64,000 nt of DNA, taken from NCBI GenBank assembly GCA_964372215.1, contig CAYJQC010000018.1:33417-97416 (forward strand), given 5' to 3'. The position numbers and the translations under genes were made by a program. Shown piece after piece: positions 1 through 8,642 of the stretch. The notes under the pieces were generated by a model. The model ran no database searches and was not told the origin of the DNA. It was given only the letters and a program-made list of their open reading frames with translations. The stretch's first letter is position 1, and each line of letters starts with the position of its first letter. The stretch comes from DAIMFL01 sp964372215. GTDB taxonomy: Bacteria > Pseudomonadota > Alphaproteobacteria > Dongiales > Dongiaceae.

Positions 1-748
1 GGGCCGCCAGGGCCTCCGGCGCCACGTTCCGGAGCCCGGCGACGCAGGACGCGGTGTGGGCGACGAAGGCCGGCTCGTTGCGCTTGCCGCGCTTCGGCAC
101 CGGCGCGAGATAGGGCGCGTCGGTCTCGACCAGCAGCCGGTCATCCGGCACCTCGGCGGCGATCGCCCGCAGCTCGACCGCGTTCTTGAATGTGACGATG
201 CCGGACAGCGAGATGTAGAAGCCGAGATCGAGGGCGCCGGTCGACAGCGCGCGGGTCGAGGAGAAGCAGTGGATCACGCCGGTGAGCCGCCCCGCGCCCG
301 CGGCGCCCTCGCCCTCGACGCCCTCGCGCAGCAGCGCCACGGTGTCGGTGTCGGCGTCGCGGGAGTGGACGATGAGCGGCAGCCCGGTAGCGCGCGCCGC
401 CCGGATATGCAGGCGGAACACCTCCTGCTGCCGCATGCGCGGGCTCTTGCCATAGAAGTAGTCGAGCCCGGCCTCGCCGATGCCGACCACCTTGGGATGC
501 CGCGCGATCGCCACGATGCGCTCCACCGTCACGCCTTCCTCGGCCGCCGCCTCGTGCGGATGGACGCCGACCGTGCAGCAGATGTCGTCGTAGCGCTCGG
601 CGATCGCCAGCACCTGGTCGAACGCGCTCAGCCGGGTGCAGATCGTCAGCATGCGGCCGACCCCGACCGCGCGCGCGCGCTCGATCACCGCGTCGAGCTC
701 GGCGGCGAAATCGGGGAAATCGAGGTGACAGTGGCTGTCGACCAGCAT
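1..748 (-). CDS. tatD: TatD family metal-dependent hydrolase (3' end outside window)
   Basis: TatD-type DNase/hydrolase, a TIM-barrel two-metal enzyme. The reading frame begins at the ATG whose complement is at 746-748 and stays open to the window edge, so the C-terminal end is missing. Near the N-terminus is the metal-binding H-x-H (residues 6 and 8, in DSHCHLDF). Later family signatures are visible: VGIGEAGLDY, the histidine in PLIVHSRDAD, HCFSS, and the aspartate in LLVETDAPYLAP. In alphaproteobacteria tatD normally follows metG on the same strand. Here the same orientation is kept, but two opposite-strand ligase genes separate it from metG. It must therefore have its own promoter or rely on transcription through them. 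Confidence 0.93.
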   Translation of the reverse strand, partial: MLVDSHCHLDFPDFAAELDAVIERARAVGVGRMLTICTRLSAFDQVLAIAERYDDICCTVGVHPHEAAAEEGVTVERIVAIARHPKVVGIGEAGLDYFYGKSPRMRQQEVFRLHIRAARATGLPLIVHSRDADTDTVALLREGVEGEGAAGAGRLTGVIHCFSSTRALSTGALDLGFYISLSGIVTFKNAVELRAIAAEVPDDRLLVETDAPYLAPVPKRGKRNEPAFVAHTASCVAGLRNVAPEALAA

Positions 749-903
749 CCGGGCGGCCCTTCCTTGCAAGCCGGCCGGGAACCTAGCGAATAACCGCGCG
801 CGATGCCACCCGCAGCCGGCAGCCGAGGGATTCCCGTACCGCCCTGCCCGGTCTACCCTCGGCCAACGACTCCTCCCGAGTCCCTCCCCGCCGCGGAGTC
901 CCG

Positions 904-2313
904 ATGGCATCGCCGCCCGTCCCTGCCCAGCTCCGGGCCACCGCGGTTCCCGGCATCCTCTGGCCGGCCCTGACGCGGGGGCCGCTGGCGGGGCGGCTGG
1001 CCGACTTGGCGGCCCAGCTCGAGGACAGCCAGTGGTGGCCGGCGGAGCGGCTGCGGGCGCGGCAATACCGCCAGCTGGCGGCGCTGCTGGTCCATTGCGC
1101 CCGCCATGTGCCGTTCTATCGCGAGCGCCTGGCGGAAGCCGACTACCGGCCGGGCAAGCCGTTGTCGCCGGAGACCTGGCAGCGCCTGCCGATCCTGACC
1201 CGGGCCGAGGCCCAGGCTGCCGGCGCGGCGCTGGCGGCCGAGCGCATGCCGCCGGGCCATGGCGGCACCTCGGTGGTGCGCACCTCGGGCTCGACCGGCA
1301 TGCCGGTGGTGATCACCAAGACCGCGGTCGCCAGCCTGTTCTGGAATGGATTCGTGCTGCGCGATCACCGCTGGCATGGCCACGACCTGTCGCGGCGCCT
1401 GGCCGCCATCCGGGCCATGGAGGACGGCGTCGGCCAGTACCCTGGCGGGCTGCGCACCCGGTCGTGGAGCCGGACCACCGCGCTGGTGCAGCCGACCGGT
1501 CCGGCCTTCGGGCTGGCGATCACCGCCACCACCGCGCAGCAGCTCGACTGGCTGCATCGGGTGCGCCCGGACTACCTGCTGTCCTATCCTTCGGCGCTCG
1601 CCGGGCTGGCCGATTTCGCCGGCCGCACCGGCGCCGCACTGCCGCCGCTGCTGGGGCTGCAGTCGTTCGGCGAGACCTGCACCGACGACGCGCGGGCGAC
1701 CTGCCGGGCGGCCTGGGGCCTGCGCATCGCCGACTGCTATACGACCCAGGAAGTCGGCTACATCGCGCTCGAATGCCCCGACCACGAGGGCAGCTATCAC
1801 ATCCAGTCGGAAGGCGTGCTGGTCGAGGTGCTCGACGACGCCGGCCAGCCCTGTGCGCCCGGCCAGACCGGCCGGCTGGTGGCCACGCCGCTGCACAACT
1901 TCGCCATGCCGCTGATCCGCTACGAGGTCGGCGACCTGGCCGAGGTCGGCGCGCCCTGTGCCTGCGGTCGCGGCCTGCCGGTGCTGTCGCGAGTCGGCGG
2001 ACGGGTGCGCCATGTTCTGCGCCTGGCCGGTGGCGACACGCTGTGGCCGCGCATGCGCGCGGGCACCTACCGGGAAGTCGCGCCGATCCGCCAGTTCCAG
2101 CTCGCCCAGCTCGCCCTCGACCGGCTCGAGGTCCGCCTGGTGGTCGAGCGGCCGCTGACCGCCGACGAGGAGGATCAGCTGCGCCAGCGCATCCGCCAGC
2201 GCCTGGGCGGCCGGGCGTTCCAGATCGGGTTCAGTTATCGCGACGAAATCCCGCGCAGTTCCGGCGGCAAGTACGAGGACGTGCGCTGCGAGATTCCCGA
2301 AGTCCGGGGATGA
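904..2313 (+). CDS. PaaK/CapK-like adenylate-forming ligase, copy 1
   Basis: Member of the phenylacetate-CoA ligase / CapK (coenzyme F390 synthetase-like) branch of the ANL superfamily. Visible motifs are the phosphate loop TSGSTG (residues 127-132), an acidic YTTQEVG stretch (279-285), RYEVGDLAE (about 339-347), a zinc-type C-x-CGRG (352-357), and a C-terminal GGKYED whose lysine sits where the adenylation lysine lies in PaaK-like enzymes. Length (469 aa) is normal for the family. The substrate cannot be read from sequence: aryl acid, fatty acid or a surface-polymer precursor are all possible. It is followed after about 95 bp by a close paralogue in the same direction. Both sit on the opposite strand inside the otherwise conserved metG-tatD segment, which suggests later insertion. 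Confidence 0.85.
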   Translation: MASPPVPAQLRATAVPGILWPALTRGPLAGRLADLAAQLEDSQWWPAERLRARQYRQLAALLVHCARHVPFYRERLAEADYRPGKPLSPETWQRLPILTRAEAQAAGAALAAERMPPGHGGTSVVRTSGSTGMPVVITKTAVASLFWNGFVLRDHRWHGHDLSRRLAAIRAMEDGVGQYPGGLRTRSWSRTTALVQPTGPAFGLAITATTAQQLDWLHRVRPDYLLSYPSALAGLADFAGRTGAALPPLLGLQSFGETCTDDARATCRAAWGLRIADCYTTQEVGYIALECPDHEGSYHIQSEGVLVEVLDDAGQPCAPGQTGRLVATPLHNFAMPLIRYEVGDLAEVGAPCACGRGLPVLSRVGGRVRHVLRLAGGDTLWPRMRAGTYREVAPIRQFQLAQLALDRLEVRLVVERPLTADEEDQLRQRIRQRLGGRAFQIGFSYRDEIPRSSGGKYEDVRCEIPEVRG

Positions 2314-2407
2314 CCGGCCTCGGGATCGCCGCTCGGCCCGCCAGGTCATTTCTTAACCCGGAATCCCGCCCAATGGCCCGGGACCTCCGCGCACTGGCAG
2401 GCCGTCG

Positions 2408-3847
2408 ATGACGCAGAAGCTCACCGTTCGCAGGAATCGCTTTCCCGCCGCCGCGTCGGCGGTGCCGGGCATGCTGTGGCCGGCGCTGCCGAGCGGGACT
2501 GCGGCGCTGATGATGGCGCTCCAGCACCAGCTCGAGCACAGCCAGTGGTGGGCGCCGGACCGCCTGCTGTCCCAGCAGTTCCGCCAGCTCGAGGCGCTGC
2601 TGCGGCACTGCTGGGACAGCGTGCCGTTCCACCGCCCGCGGCTGGAAGCGGCCGGCTGGACGCCGGGCCGGCGGCTCGACATGGCGATCTGGCGCCAGCT
2701 GCCGCTGTTGACCCGCGAGGACATCCAGGCGGCCGGCACGGCGCTGCACAGCGGCGCGCTGCCCAAGGCCCATGGCCGGACCCACGTGATCACCACCTCC
2801 GGCTCCACCGGCAAGCCGGTCAGCGTGGTCAAGTCCCAGGTCGAGAACATCTACTGGAACGCCCTGCTGATCCGCGACCATCTCTGGCACCGCCATGATT
2901 TCAGCCGCCCGATGGCGGTAATCCGCAATCTCGGCGACGGCGTCGGCCCGCCGCCCCAGGGCCTGCGCCAGCGCAGCTGGGGCTCGCTGCTGGGCCGGAC
3001 CTATCAGACCGGCCCGGCCTTCGCGCTCAACATCGTCGCCACCACCGAACAGCAGCTCGACTGGTTGCGCCGCGTGCAGCCGGCCTATCTCCTCACCCTG
3101 GCCTCGGCCGCCCGCGCCCTGGCCGAGCTGGCGCGCGCACGCGGCGTCGCGTTGCCCGCGCTCGAGGCGGTGCAGACCATGGGCGAAGTCTGTTCCGACG
3201 ACGTGCGCGAAGCCGTGCGCGCCGCCTGGAACGTGCCGGTGCAGGATGCCTACAGCTCGCAGGAGGTGGGCTACATGGCGCTGCAATGCCCCGACCACGC
3301 GCACTACCACCTGCAGAGCGAGAGCGCGCTGGTCGAGATCCTGGATCAGGCCGGCAATCCCTGCCCTCCCGGACAGTTCGGCCGGATCGTGGCGACGCCG
3401 CTGCATAATTTCGCCATGCCGCTGCTGCGCTACGAGGTCGGCGACCTGGCCGAGGTCGGTGCCCCCTGCCCGTGCGGCCGCGGCCTGCCGGTCGCCACCC
3501 GCATCGCCGGACGGGTCCGCAACATGCTGCGCCTGCCCGATGGCGGCACGATCTGGCCGCGGCTGTCCGAAGCCGCCTATCGCGAGATCGCGCCGATTCG
3601 CCAGTTCCAGGTGGCCCAGGTTGCGCTCGACCGGCTCGAGATGCGGCTGGTGCCGGAGCGGCCGCTGACCGGCGACGAGGAGACCGCCTTGCGCGACCGG
3701 ATCAACGGCCGCATCGGCCATGCCTTCGCCATCGACTTCGTCTACCCGGCGGAAATCCCGCGCGGTCCCGGCGGCAAGTACGAAGACTTCCGCTGCGAGC
3801 TGCCGCCGGCCGAGTCGGCGACCGCCCCCTCACCCAGCTCCGGCTAG
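2408..3847 (+). CDS. PaaK/CapK-like adenylate-forming ligase, copy 2
   Basis: Paralogue of the gene just upstream. The two proteins align along their whole length, and several blocks are nearly identical, for example ATPLHNFAMPL, RYEVGDLAEVGAPC and APIRQFQ. It keeps the TSGSTG phosphate loop, the SSQEVGYMALQCPDH segment, CPCGRGLP and the C-terminal GGKYEDF. Copy 2 has diverged most in its N-terminal 30 residues and around the acceptor-site region, so a different acyl substrate is plausible. The ATG at 2408 is the first suitable start. The gene ends 107 bp before the convergent metG stop, with a hairpin repeat between them. Tandem duplication is inferred from the similarity and adjacency. Confidence 0.85.
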   Translation: MTQKLTVRRNRFPAAASAVPGMLWPALPSGTAALMMALQHQLEHSQWWAPDRLLSQQFRQLEALLRHCWDSVPFHRPRLEAAGWTPGRRLDMAIWRQLPLLTREDIQAAGTALHSGALPKAHGRTHVITTSGSTGKPVSVVKSQVENIYWNALLIRDHLWHRHDFSRPMAVIRNLGDGVGPPPQGLRQRSWGSLLGRTYQTGPAFALNIVATTEQQLDWLRRVQPAYLLTLASAARALAELARARGVALPALEAVQTMGEVCSDDVREAVRAAWNVPVQDAYSSQEVGYMALQCPDHAHYHLQSESALVEILDQAGNPCPPGQFGRIVATPLHNFAMPLLRYEVGDLAEVGAPCPCGRGLPVATRIAGRVRNMLRLPDGGTIWPRLSEAAYREIAPIRQFQVAQVALDRLEMRLVPERPLTGDEETALRDRINGRIGHAFAIDFVYPAEIPRGPGGKYEDFRCELPPAESATAPSPSSG

Positions 3848-3878
3848 GCTCGGCTGACGCCTCGCCAAGCCTTCGCAA

Positions 3879-3908
3879 CCCTCTCCCCCACCTTCGTGTG
3901 GGAGAGGG
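3879..3908. repeat. GC-rich hairpin repeat (CCCTCTCCC family)
   Basis: Imperfect inverted repeat CCCTCTCCCCCAC / GTGTGGGAGAGGG with a short TTC-like loop. It lies between the convergent ends of ligase copy 2 and metG. The same core (CCCTCTCCC...GGGAGAGGG) recurs at 24681-24705, again between convergent genes, so it is a dispersed intergenic element. It may act as a bidirectional terminator. There is no T-tract. Confidence 0.7.
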
Positions 3909-3954
3909 AAGGGTGAGGGGGCGGCGCAGACGCGCGGGACAATCCGCCAGGGCC

Positions 3955-5505
3955 TCAGCCCGCCGGCGCATCCTCGACGAAGCGCGGGAACACGCCTTCC
4001 GGCTTGGGCAGCGGCGTTCCCGGCGTCAAGCGATCAGGCATCGCGGCGAAGCTGCGCTGAGCGGCGGCGACGCCGAGCTGGTCGAGCAGCCGTCCGCAAG
4101 ACTCGGGCATGAAAGGCTGAGTCACCAGCGCCAGGATGCGCACGGTATCCGCGAGCGCGTAGAGCACCGTCGCCATGCGCGCCGGGTCGGTCTTCTTCAA
4201 TCCCCAGGGCGCTTGATCGTCGACATAGCGATTGGCGTCGCCCACCACCTGCCATATGGCGTCGAGCGCCCGGTGGAACGCCTGCGCATCGAGCTCGGTG
4301 CGCAGTCGATCGCGCAGGCCGTCGGCGGAAGCGAGCAGCGTCTTGTCTGCCGCCGCGAACGCGCCCGGCTCCGGCACCGCCGCGCCGCAGTTCTTGTTGA
4401 TCATCGACAGCACGCGCTGCGCCAGGTTGCCGAAATCGTTGGCGAGGTCGCCGTTCATCCGGTGCACCATCGCCTGGTGCGAGAAGTCGCCGTCATTGCC
4501 GAACGGCACCTCGCGCAGCAGGAAGTAGCGCACCGGATCGAGTCCGTAGCGCTCCACCAGATGCAGGGGATCGATGATGTTGCCGACCGACTTGGAGATC
4601 TTCTGCCCCTCGTTGGTCCACCAGCCATGGGCGAACACGCGCCGCGGCGGCGCGAGCCCCGCAGCCATCAGGAAGGCCGGCCAGTAGACCGCGTGGAAGC
4701 GCAGGATGTCCTTGCCGACCATGTGCAGGTTGGCCGGCCAGTAGGTGCGATAGGACGCGCTGCCGGTGTCGGGATAGCCGGCCGCGGTGATGTAGTTGGT
4801 GAGCGCGTCGAGCCAGACATACATGATGTGGTCGGGGTTGCCAGGCACCGGCACGCCCCACTTGAAGGTGGTGCGCGAGACCGAGAGATCGTTCAGCCCG
4901 CCCTTGACGAAGCTCAGCACCTCGTTGCGCCGGCTGTCCGGCGCGATGAATCCGGGATTGTCGTGGTAGTGCTCGAGCAGAGGCTCCTGCCACTTCGACA
5001 GCCGAAAGAAGTAGCTCGGCTCCTCGACCCAGTCGACCTCGGCGCCCGACGGTGCGCGCTTCCTGCCATCGGCGCCGGTGGTCAGCTCGTCCTCGCCGTA
5101 GAACGCCTCGTCGCGCACCGCGTACCAGCCGGCATAGGAGCCGAGATAGATCTCGCCCTTCTGCTCCAGGATCTGCCACAGCGCCTGGCAGGCGCGGACA
5201 TGGCGCTCCTCGGTGGTGCGGATGAAATCGTCATTGCTGAAGTTCATCACCTTCGCGAGGTCGCGGAAGTTCTGCGACACCTTGTCGGTGAAGGCCTGCG
5301 GGTCCATGCCGGCCGCCTGGGCCGACTTCTCGACCTTCTGGCCGTGCTCGTCGGTGCCGGTCAGGAACCGCACGTCGCGCCCGTCGAGCCGCATGAACCG
5401 CGCCAGCACGTCGCAGGCCAGCGTCGTGTAGGCGTGCCCGATATGGGGCGCGTCGTTCACGTAGTAGATGGGCGTGGTGATGTAATAGGGGGTCGGCCCC
5501 GACAT
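3955..5505 (-). CDS. metG: Methionyl-tRNA synthetase
   Basis: Class I aminoacyl-tRNA synthetase charging tRNA-Met. The HIGH signature (APHIGHAYT, near residue 22) and the KMSKS-type loop (GQKISKSVGN) are both intact, with the Rossmann fold and anticodon-binding helical domain in the usual order. At 516 aa it is the short MetRS form without the C-terminal tRNA-binding domain. The ATG at 5505 is preferred: a GGAGA lies 5 nt upstream, whereas the in-frame GTG at 5508 would leave only 2 nt. It starts 30 bp after the holB stop and is the last gene of the tmk-holB-metG group. Confidence 0.96.
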   Translation of the reverse strand: MSGPTPYYITTPIYYVNDAPHIGHAYTTLACDVLARFMRLDGRDVRFLTGTDEHGQKVEKSAQAAGMDPQAFTDKVSQNFRDLAKVMNFSNDDFIRTTEERHVRACQALWQILEQKGEIYLGSYAGWYAVRDEAFYGEDELTTGADGRKRAPSGAEVDWVEEPSYFFRLSKWQEPLLEHYHDNPGFIAPDSRRNEVLSFVKGGLNDLSVSRTTFKWGVPVPGNPDHIMYVWLDALTNYITAAGYPDTGSASYRTYWPANLHMVGKDILRFHAVYWPAFLMAAGLAPPRRVFAHGWWTNEGQKISKSVGNIIDPLHLVERYGLDPVRYFLLREVPFGNDGDFSHQAMVHRMNGDLANDFGNLAQRVLSMINKNCGAAVPEPGAFAAADKTLLASADGLRDRLRTELDAQAFHRALDAIWQVVGDANRYVDDQAPWGLKKTDPARMATVLYALADTVRILALVTQPFMPESCGRLLDQLGVAAAQRSFAAMPDRLTPGTPLPKPEGVFPRFVEDAPAG

Positions 5506-5535
5506 CACGGTCTCCTGCGGCCTGGGACGGCCGCC

Positions 5536-6597
5536 TCAGGACCGGGCCAGGGCCTCGATGTCGAGGAGCGCGGTGACCCAGACCTGGCGGCGGTCGAGAT
5601 TGACGCCTTCGGTGCGCGCGAAAAGGCGGGAGGTCTTTTCCCACAGCTCCAGCCAGCGATCAAGGCTGCGGCCCGCCAGCAGCCGGCGCATGGCTGCGGC
5701 CTCGCCGGGGATCACCTCGACCAGGGCCTGGCCGGTGGCCCCGGCCCGCACCATTCGACCGAGCCACCAGACCAGCAGCTCGGCGGCGGTGCGGAACGCG
5801 GTCTCGCCGCCGCTGCGGCCGAACTTGTCGGCCATGGCATGGACCGCCGGGCCGTCGAGGCTGGGTAGCCCGATCAGCAGCCCGCCGACCCGGCGGTAGA
5901 GCTCGAGCCCGCCTTCCTCGGCGAGTTCGAGGGCGCGGCCGATGCTGCCCTCGCCGAGCCGCGCCAGCAGCGCCGCCGCGTCGGCGTCGAGATCGGGCCG
6001 GTAGCGGCCGAGCAGGTCGCGCAACGCCGGCTCCGCCAGCGGCGACAGGCCCAGGCGCCGGCAGCGCGAGCGGATGGTCGGCAGCAGCCGCCCGGGCGCG
6101 TGGCTCACCAGCAGCAGCAGGGTGCGCGGCGGCGGTTCCTCCAGCACCTTGAGCAGGGCGTTGGCGGCATTGCGGTTGGCCTCGTCGACGGCGTCGACCA
6201 CGATCACCCGCCAGCCGCCCTCGCCCGCGGTCAGATGGACGAAGCCGCCGGCGCGCCTGACGTCGTCGACCACGATCTCGCTGCGGCGGCGCTCGCGCTT
6301 CTCGTCATAGCCGCGCTCGATGGTGAGGAGGTCGGCATGGCCGCCGCTCGCCACCCGGCGAAACACCGGATGCGCCGGGTCGAGCGCCAGGTCGTCGGCA
6401 TCGCCGCCGGCCAGGACGTGACGGGCGAAACGGAAGGCGAGGGTCGCCTTGCCGACGCCGCGCTGCCCGCCGATCAGCCAGGCATGGGGCAGCCGGCCGG
6501 AGCGCAGCGCCTGGGCCAGCTCGCGCATCGCGGCATCGTGGCCGACCAGCAGCGGGTTGGCGCGCGGCTCGGGCGGCGCGGCGGCGGGCTCGCTCAT
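5536..6597 (-). CDS. holB: DNA polymerase III subunit delta'
   Basis: Clamp-loader subunit. It has an AAA+ fold with Walker A GGQRGVGKAT (residues 43-52), a VVDAVDEAN segment in the Walker B position and the SRC motif (TIRSRCRR) that provides the trans-acting arginine. I do not see the cysteine cluster of the E. coli DnaX/HolB zinc module. The 353-aa length fits alphaproteobacterial HolB. Its ATG overlaps the tmk stop codon as ATGA (6594-6597), implying translational coupling. Together with Tmk it forms a conserved replication pair. Confidence 0.93.
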   Translation of the reverse strand: MSEPAAAPPEPRANPLLVGHDAAMRELAQALRSGRLPHAWLIGGQRGVGKATLAFRFARHVLAGGDADDLALDPAHPVFRRVASGGHADLLTIERGYDEKRERRRSEIVVDDVRRAGGFVHLTAGEGGWRVIVVDAVDEANRNAANALLKVLEEPPPRTLLLLVSHAPGRLLPTIRSRCRRLGLSPLAEPALRDLLGRYRPDLDADAAALLARLGEGSIGRALELAEEGGLELYRRVGGLLIGLPSLDGPAVHAMADKFGRSGGETAFRTAAELLVWWLGRMVRAGATGQALVEVIPGEAAAMRRLLAGRSLDRWLELWEKTSRLFARTEGVNLDRRQVWVTALLDIEALARS

Positions 6598-7259
6598 GCC
6601 TCCACCGCGGCATCGAGGGCAATTCCGAGCCGGTCGGCGACCGCCGCGCGAATGCTGGCCTGGACCGCGGAGACGCCGCGGTCGCCGTCGATCACCAGGC
6701 AGCGTTCGGGCGCGGCCCGGGCGATCGCCAGGAACCCGTCGCGCAGCCGGCGATGGAAGGCGAGTTCCATCTGCTCGTAGCGGTCCTCGCCACCGCCTGG
6801 GGGGCGCGCCGCCGCTCGGCGCAGCCCGGCCTCGACCGGCAGGTCGAGCACCAGGGTCAGGTCGGGCGCGAACTCGCCGACCGTGTCGGCGTAGAGCCGC
6901 TCGATCATCGCGCTCTCGATGCCGTGGCCGTGGCCCTGATAGGCGCGGGTCGAATCGGCGAAGCGGTCGCTGATCACCCAGCGCCCGGCCGCGAGCGCCG
7001 GCCAGATGGTCTTCACCAGATGGTCGCGCCGGGCCGCGAAGTGCAGCAGCAGCTCGGTGGTCGGGTCCCAGCGCGCGACCGCGCCGTTGACCAGCAGCGC
7101 GCGAATCTGCTCCGCGCCGGGCGAGCCGCCGGGCTCGCGCGTCGCAACTACGTCGATGCCGGCACGCGCCAAGGCGTCCGCCAGCAGGCGCAACTGGGTC
7201 GACTTGCCGGCGCCCTCCCCGCCTTCCAGGGTGATGAAGCGCCCGCGCCCCGTGGTCAT
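6594..7259 (-). CDS. tmk: Thymidylate kinase
   Basis: Phosphorylates dTMP to dTDP. It has the P-loop GGEGAGKST (residues 13-21), the DRF/Y-type motif (ISDRFADSTRAYQGHG) and a lid region. The ATG at 7259 gives 221 aa, the normal size; the open frame extends upstream without plausible coding content. It lies 26 bp downstream of dacA and overlaps holB by 4 bp, so it is part of one transcription unit. Confidence 0.95.
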   Translation of the reverse strand: MTTGRGRFITLEGGEGAGKSTQLRLLADALARAGIDVVATREPGGSPGAEQIRALLVNGAVARWDPTTELLLHFAARRDHLVKTIWPALAAGRWVISDRFADSTRAYQGHGHGIESAMIERLYADTVGEFAPDLTLVLDLPVEAGLRRAAARPPGGGEDRYEQMELAFHRRLRDGFLAIARAAPERCLVIDGDRGVSAVQASIRAAVADRLGIALDAAVEA

Positions 7260-7285
7260 GGCCGGGCCATCGACGGGCTGCCCGC

Positions 7286-8479
7286 TCAGGTCCCGGCGGC
7301 GGCCGGCTCGCCGCTGCCGAGCAGAAGGTGCTTCAGCGCGGCGACCACCCGGCCGAACATGCCGAGACGCTCGACGTCGGCGCCGGCGTAGATCGGCACT
7401 TCGAGCGGCGAGATCTGGTCGGCGGTGATCACCAGCTTGCCGATCTCCTGGCCCTTGACGATCGGCGCCGGCACCGGCCCGTCGAACACCGCCTTGACCA
7501 CCAGGCTCTTGCGCGCGGCGCGCGGCAGGGTGGCGACCAGGTCCTGTTCCACCACCAGGGGCACGGTCTCCTGCTGGCCGTACCAGACCGGCGCATCCTC
7601 GAGCGGCTGGTCGGCCTTCGCCAGGGTGTAGTTGTCGAACTCGCGGAATGCCCATTCGATCAGCGCCGCACCTTCGTCGGCGCGCACCTGCATGCTGCTC
7701 ATGCCGTGGGCGACCACGATCACCCGGCGGCCGTCGCGGATGGCCGAGGCGGCCAGGCCATAGCCGGACACGGTCAGATGGCCGGTCTTCAAGCCGTCGG
7801 CGCCGATGTCGCGATACAGCAGCGGGTTGCGGTTGCCCTGCTTGATGCCGTTATGCATGAACTCCTTCTCGGAGAAGTAATGGTAGTAGTCCGGGAAGTC
7901 GGCGATCAGGTGCTTCACCAGGATCGACAGGTCGCGCACGGTCATCTGGTGGTTCGGATCCTCGAGCCCGTGCGAGTTGACGAAGTGGCTGTGCTGCAGC
8001 CCGAGCTCCTTCGCTTTCTCGTTCATCAGCTCGGCGAAGGCCGCCTCGGTGCCGGCGATCCCCTCGGCCACCACCAGGCAGGCGTCGTTGCCGGACTGCA
8101 CGATGATGCCGCGGATCAGGTCCTCGACCCGGATCTTCTCGTTGATGCCGACGAACATGGTCGAGCCTTCGTTCAGGGCCCAGGCCTTCTCCGACACCGG
8201 AAACTCGTCGTCGAGCGAAACGGCGCCCTTCTTCAGCCGGTCGAACAGCATGTAGAGAGTCATCAGCTTGCTCATCGAAGCCGGATGCACCGGCGCGTCG
8301 GCGTTCTTCTCGTACAGCACCGTGCCGGTCTGGTAGTCGACCACGATGGCCTGCTGGGCGCTGGTCTCGAGCGCCCGGGCCGGGCCGGCGGCCACCAGCA
8401 GGGCGCACAGGCCGGCCACGGCGGAGGCGATCAGGGCGCGCCGCTGCGCGGACGGCGGAAGCAGCATTCGAAGGATCAT
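7286..8479 (-). CDS. dacA: D-alanyl-D-alanine carboxypeptidase (PBP5/6 family)
   Basis: Serine peptidase that trims the terminal D-Ala from peptidoglycan stem peptides. It starts with a Sec signal peptide (hydrophobic residues about 14-36, cleavage near ARA-LE). The catalytic SxxK is Ser68-Met-Ser-Lys71, followed by an SGN motif (QSGNDA) and the KTG box (GLKTGH). A PBP5-type C-terminal beta domain follows. The ATG at 8479 has AGGAGA 5 nt upstream; the longer frame from a TTG has no such support. It sits between rlpA and tmk, as in many alphaproteobacteria. Confidence 0.95.
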   Translation of the reverse strand: MILRMLLPPSAQRRALIASAVAGLCALLVAAGPARALETSAQQAIVVDYQTGTVLYEKNADAPVHPASMSKLMTLYMLFDRLKKGAVSLDDEFPVSEKAWALNEGSTMFVGINEKIRVEDLIRGIIVQSGNDACLVVAEGIAGTEAAFAELMNEKAKELGLQHSHFVNSHGLEDPNHQMTVRDLSILVKHLIADFPDYYHYFSEKEFMHNGIKQGNRNPLLYRDIGADGLKTGHLTVSGYGLAASAIRDGRRVIVVAHGMSSMQVRADEGAALIEWAFREFDNYTLAKADQPLEDAPVWYGQQETVPLVVEQDLVATLPRAARKSLVVKAVFDGPVPAPIVKGQEIGKLVITADQISPLEVPIYAGADVERLGMFGRVVAALKHLLLGSGEPAAAGT

Positions 8480-8642
8480 GTCGTCTCCTGTTCGCTGGCA
8501 GGGCCCGTCCGGCCGGACGGGGGAGGAATCGTCGAACTGCGCGGCTCGCCCGCTCCGGCGCGCCGGCAGTCTGGCGTCGAAATGCGCCAATTCTGTGAAG
8601 TTCCTTGGCGCGCGATCGGCCGGCTCGCCGCATTGCCGACGA

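Noticed and set aside
853..3721. Minus-strand open frames opposite the two ligase genes
   Set aside because: Their translations are Gln/Arg/Gly-rich shadows; the plus-strand proteins have full ligase motifs.
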